Below, piece by piece: positions 61,222 to 64,000 of a DNA stretch of 64,000 bases. Numbering within the stretch: position 1 is the first letter of the stretch; each line of letters starts with the position of its first letter. The notes beneath the pieces were generated by a model that did no database searches, was not told the origin of the DNA, and was given only the letters and a program-made list of their open reading frames with translations. The DNA is taken from positions 4,526,001 to 4,590,000 of the forward strand of contig OY781436.1 of assembly GCA_963676875.1 (NCBI GenBank), read 5' to 3'. The position numbers were made by a program, and so were the translations under genes. The DNA is from UBA6244 sp963676875 (lineage in GTDB: Bacteria; Bacteroidota; Bacteroidia; Bacteroidales; F082).

Positions 61222-61255
61222 TGATAGTAACACCTTTTAATAATATCATAACACC
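61222..61255. promoter_or_regulatory. Candidate NikR site before the TonB receptor gene
   Basis: The 60-bp gap between nikR and the receptor gene contains ATGATA and TATCAT (61222-61227 and 61245-61250) as perfect inverted hexamers. It also holds GTAACAC (61228-61234) and ATAACAC (61249-61255) as direct repeats 21 bp apart, the same step as in the operator at 60781. The half-sites recall that operator, but the dyad is not complete. Confidence 0.4.
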
Positions 61256-61270
61256 AATACCATTGAAGAA

Positions 61271-63298
61271 ATGAAAAAGTTATCCAACTATTTCCCTTTA
61301 TTATTTGTATTCATGCTTGCCTCAAGTGCCGTTTTTGGTCAGGAAAAAGTGAGCGACACGTTGAAAATCAACGAAGTGGTAATTACAGCCTCCAAACAAT
61401 TACAGAGCGCAGGTAATGTAACCCAACAGGTGGACGTTATCACCTCCCAACAAGCTTCATTGCTTGTGGAAGGCAACAACAACCTGAGTGAATTGCTGAT
61501 GTACACACCAGGCGCTTCGGCCAGCGTGTTGTCCAGAAACGACGCCAACTGGGGAACCTATGGCGGAATTGGTCCCAAATATGCAACCTGGATGCTTCAG
61601 GGATTGCCCATCGACGGATTTATCGATCCCATGTCCCTCGACCTGGAAATCATCGATCGGGTGGAAATTCAACGGGGACCTGCTTCTGTACTGTATCCCA
61701 ACTATTTATCACAGGATTTTGCCGGAAATCAAAGTCCTTTGGCAGGAACCGTAAATCTCATTGTAAAAGAGCGAATTGAACAGCAGGAAACCAAATTCAG
61801 TACTTCCTACGGATCGTACAATACACTCAACAGTCAGTTGTATCATCAAAATCGGATTGGAAATCTGCACTATTTTGCCGGAATCAACTACGAAATTTCG
61901 GATTACACCAACTATGGCACGCCCAATTCATGGCTCAACATGCAGAAAAACCCCGAATATGCCAAAACCAAACTCTATGGCGGTGCCACGTGGTATTATG
62001 GAGAACAAGCCAACAACAAGGTAAGTGTTTTCGTACAAAATACCCGTCAAAACGGAGATGCCGGTCGGGTTTACCGGGGATTTGCCCACCAATACACCAC
62101 CCTGAATATCAGCCAAACCACCCACCTGACCGACGACCTGACTTTTAATGCAGGCTTTGGTATCAGGGGATACGATCGTACCTGGCAATCGAGTCATTTT
62201 AATGTAATCGACAGCCTCGATGCCAACGAAGGAGTTGATCAGGTAATAGTTCCTGTTGATGCCAACCTGGTCTTCCAACACGGAGCTCACAGCCTTACTG
62301 CGGGAGTGGACTACCAGCACGCAAGCTACGAAACTTATGCCGACCCATTGGTGGGATACAACACGTTTGGCAACATGTCAACGGCCTATCAGTATGGAGT
62401 TTATGCCCAGGAGGAAATGCATTTTGGAAAATTGATCGCCCGCGGAGGTTTACGATACAACTACGTGAACAACACCATCAGCCTGATTGGTGGCGGTGCT
62501 CCCGGCGAACCCGAGCAAAGTTACGGGCGCATGCTCTGGAGCGTTGGCGCCAAATACCATGTTACCGAAGGATGGTCGCTTTTTGCCAATGCAGGCAATA
62601 GCTTCATGACTCCCGGTTTGAAATCCATGGGAGGAACTCTGTTGCTTTCCGACAAAGGTGTTCCCGGAAAAAACGGTCAACTGCCCAATCCCGACCTCAA
62701 ATCAGAATCAGGTCTGGGAATAGATTTCGGTTCCGATCTGAAATTACAAAAAGCCATGATCAAAGTTCGTTTGTTTCACATGATGATCGACGATGCCATT
62801 GTGGAAAATCGTGTAAGCGAAGACCCCTCTCAATCACAGTCGGTCAATGCCGGAAACACCACAAGTACCGGTATCGAGATTGAAATAAACCATCAAATTA
62901 ACAGCCAACTCAACTGGTTTGCCAACGCCACCTATCTTTCCACGAAAGTGGGCAACGACCTGGATGCCGACCAGGATGGAGCCGAAGTGCCTTTTGCTCC
63001 CGACCTGACCATCAACGGCGGAATCACTTGGACCTCCAATTTCGGATTAAAGGCCTTTCCTGTAATCAATTACACCGGCACCTATTACGACAGCAGTTCC
63101 AAATCGGGCCGACTGGAATTTACTCCCGGCGTGGTGTTGAATCTGTTTCTACAACAACGCATTGCCGGCACTTCCAAGGTCGATTTCGACCTGTTTGGTC
63201 AGTTTTACAACCTCACCAACAACACCTACGAGATGCCCTGGCAATTTCAAAACACCGGATTTTCCATGATGATGGGATTTAAAATCAGTTTCAAATAA
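61271..63298 (+). CDS. TonB-dependent outer-membrane receptor, likely for nickel chelates
   Basis: A 675-residue receptor with signal peptide 1-23 (SSAVFGQ), a TonB-box-like start (VSDTLKINEVVITASKQ), a plug domain at about 40-165 (MLQGLPIDGF, IDRVEIQRGPASVLY) and a 22-strand barrel ending in MMMGFKISFK. It is shorter than SusC-type receptors and has no carboxypeptidase-like N-terminal domain, so it belongs to the metal/cofactor group. Its place 60 bp after nikR and 2 bp before a binding-protein gene indicates nickel or a nickel complex as substrate; cobalamin or heme remain possible. Confidence 0.85.
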   Translation: MKKLSNYFPLLFVFMLASSAVFGQEKVSDTLKINEVVITASKQLQSAGNVTQQVDVITSQQASLLVEGNNNLSELLMYTPGASASVLSRNDANWGTYGGIGPKYATWMLQGLPIDGFIDPMSLDLEIIDRVEIQRGPASVLYPNYLSQDFAGNQSPLAGTVNLIVKERIEQQETKFSTSYGSYNTLNSQLYHQNRIGNLHYFAGINYEISDYTNYGTPNSWLNMQKNPEYAKTKLYGGATWYYGEQANNKVSVFVQNTRQNGDAGRVYRGFAHQYTTLNISQTTHLTDDLTFNAGFGIRGYDRTWQSSHFNVIDSLDANEGVDQVIVPVDANLVFQHGAHSLTAGVDYQHASYETYADPLVGYNTFGNMSTAYQYGVYAQEEMHFGKLIARGGLRYNYVNNTISLIGGGAPGEPEQSYGRMLWSVGAKYHVTEGWSLFANAGNSFMTPGLKSMGGTLLLSDKGVPGKNGQLPNPDLKSESGLGIDFGSDLKLQKAMIKVRLFHMMIDDAIVENRVSEDPSQSQSVNAGNTTSTGIEIEINHQINSQLNWFANATYLSTKVGNDLDADQDGAEVPFAPDLTINGGITWTSNFGLKAFPVINYTGTYYDSSSKSGRLEFTPGVVLNLFLQQRIAGTSKVDFDLFGQFYNLTNNTYEMPWQFQNTGFSMMMGFKISFK

Positions 63299-63300
63299 AC

Positions 63301-64000
63301 ATGAAGTTGTTGTTCACATACGTGGGTTGGTTAGTTCTGCTGGCAACGGCAGGTTGTCATCACGGGGCTAAGCAGACGAACCCTGCGAAATTACCCATAG
63401 AGGTAACCGATTTCAGGGGTCACACCGTTGGGCTGCAGGAGCCGGCACAAAGGGTGATTTGCCTGATCGAGAGCACCCTTTCGGGGATTTATATGCTGGG
63501 CGCACAAAACAGTGTGATCGGCATCAGCACCAACGTTTACGATGCTCCTTTATATGGTTTTTATGCACCGTTGGACCCACGTATTGAGCAACGACAGCTT
63601 CCCGCACCCGGCAACTGGGATTTGGTGAGTCTGGAGCAGGTGGTGGCACTCAAACCCGACCTGGTGATCATTTGGGCTTCCCAATCGGAAACCATCCAAC
63701 GCATGGAAGCCTTTAACATTCCTGTGTATGGAGTGATGCTCCACAGTTTTCAGGATGTGCTTAAAGAAATGTCTGACCTTGGCATTTTACTGGATAAAGC
63801 CGCGCGTGCCGATTCACTCATCGCTTTCGCTGAAAATGAAATCAGTCAAATTGACGAGTGCGCAATAGCCGGTCAACTGAGCGCCTATTTTATTTGGCCA
63901 CAGGGAGTTAACCACACCTCCGGAACCAACAGTACGGTAAACGACCTGTTCGAGATGGCACAACTTCACAATGCTTGTCCGTTGACAGATGAACATGTGG
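63301..64000 (+). CDS. ABC transporter periplasmic binding lipoprotein (BtuF/FecB-type), partial
   Basis: The frame opens at the ATG at 63301 and is still open at the window edge (233 codons). It has a lipoprotein signal with Cys at 19 (LLATAGCHHG), then EVTDFRGHTVGLQEPAQRVI and LSLEQVVALKPDLVI-like sequence (LVSLEQVVALKPDLVIIWAS), typical of class III binding proteins. Two His follow the lipid-attached Cys. It is 2 bp after the TonB receptor and presumably the first component of an inner-membrane ABC importer continuing to the right. Confidence 0.85.
   Translation, partial: MKLLFTYVGWLVLLATAGCHHGAKQTNPAKLPIEVTDFRGHTVGLQEPAQRVICLIESTLSGIYMLGAQNSVIGISTNVYDAPLYGFYAPLDPRIEQRQLPAPGNWDLVSLEQVVALKPDLVIIWASQSETIQRMEAFNIPVYGVMLHSFQDVLKEMSDLGILLDKAARADSLIAFAENEISQIDECAIAGQLSAYFIWPQGVNHTSGTNSTVNDLFEMAQLHNACPLTDEHV

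Overview
The window reads as chromosome of a Bacteroidota bacterium. The support is many promoters with the TAnnTTTG -7 element, a one-protein TPR-type hybrid two-component regulator with an AraC output domain, a TonB-dependent receptor next to a lipoprotein binding protein, many short lipoproteins with a cysteine right after the signal peptide, and DUF5808, SBBP and PD40 proteins. The order cannot be fixed from this sequence alone; a Marinilabiliales/Bacteroidales-like relative is my guess. No rRNA, tRNA or CRISPR array was seen.

Layout. 1-895: start of an M1 aminopeptidase that runs off the left edge. 1.0-10.2 kb (minus): a MacB/FtsX-type export operon with adaptor, one ATPase and three large permeases. 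10.4-14.0 kb (plus): an NtrC-family response regulator and its histidine kinase, split apart by a four-helix-bundle (S23/IVP-like) gene sitting among purine-rich repeat arrays. 14.2-39.5 kb (almost all minus, AT-rich by eye): an accessory-looking stretch of secreted esterases, peptidases, beta-lactamase-like and propeller proteins, a hybrid regulator and an amidohydrolase/decarboxylase pair. It also holds an IS4-family element broken by a MITE-like insertion, REP-like repeats with a likely RAYT remnant, and a gene killed by two lesions. 40.0-45.4 kb (plus): YbaK-like deacylase, arginine deiminase, GT22-like glycosyltransferase and ligA. 45.4-57.5 kb (minus): SRPBCC/GyrI protein, barrel protein, PatB-type lyase, dnaN, then tpiA-prmA with a 1500-residue periplasmic protein, and a PKD-SUMF1 lipoprotein. 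57.8-64 kb (plus, visibly more GC-rich): a small DIP-repeat secreted protein, MFS transporter, acyl-ACP desaturase, and a nickel locus of nikR, TonB receptor and binding protein.

The most interesting signal is regulatory. Three minus-strand transcription units (the export operon, the esterase pair at 14.2-16.7 kb, and the MBL-hydrolase cluster ending at 39.5 kb) each have a sigma-54-like GG-N10-G element. Upstream of each lie two tandem 17-bp dyads of the form TGT-N11-ACA (the left arm is degenerate in one), with centres exactly 22 bp apart. The near dyad is 74, 75 and 74 bp from the GG. The NtrC-family regulator encoded beside the first site is the obvious candidate, so I infer a local sigma-54 regulon linking export and secreted hydrolases. 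The distal dyad at the first site overlaps the regulator's own housekeeping promoter, which suggests autoregulation. A second clear circuit is a near-perfect NikR operator immediately before the nikR start codon.
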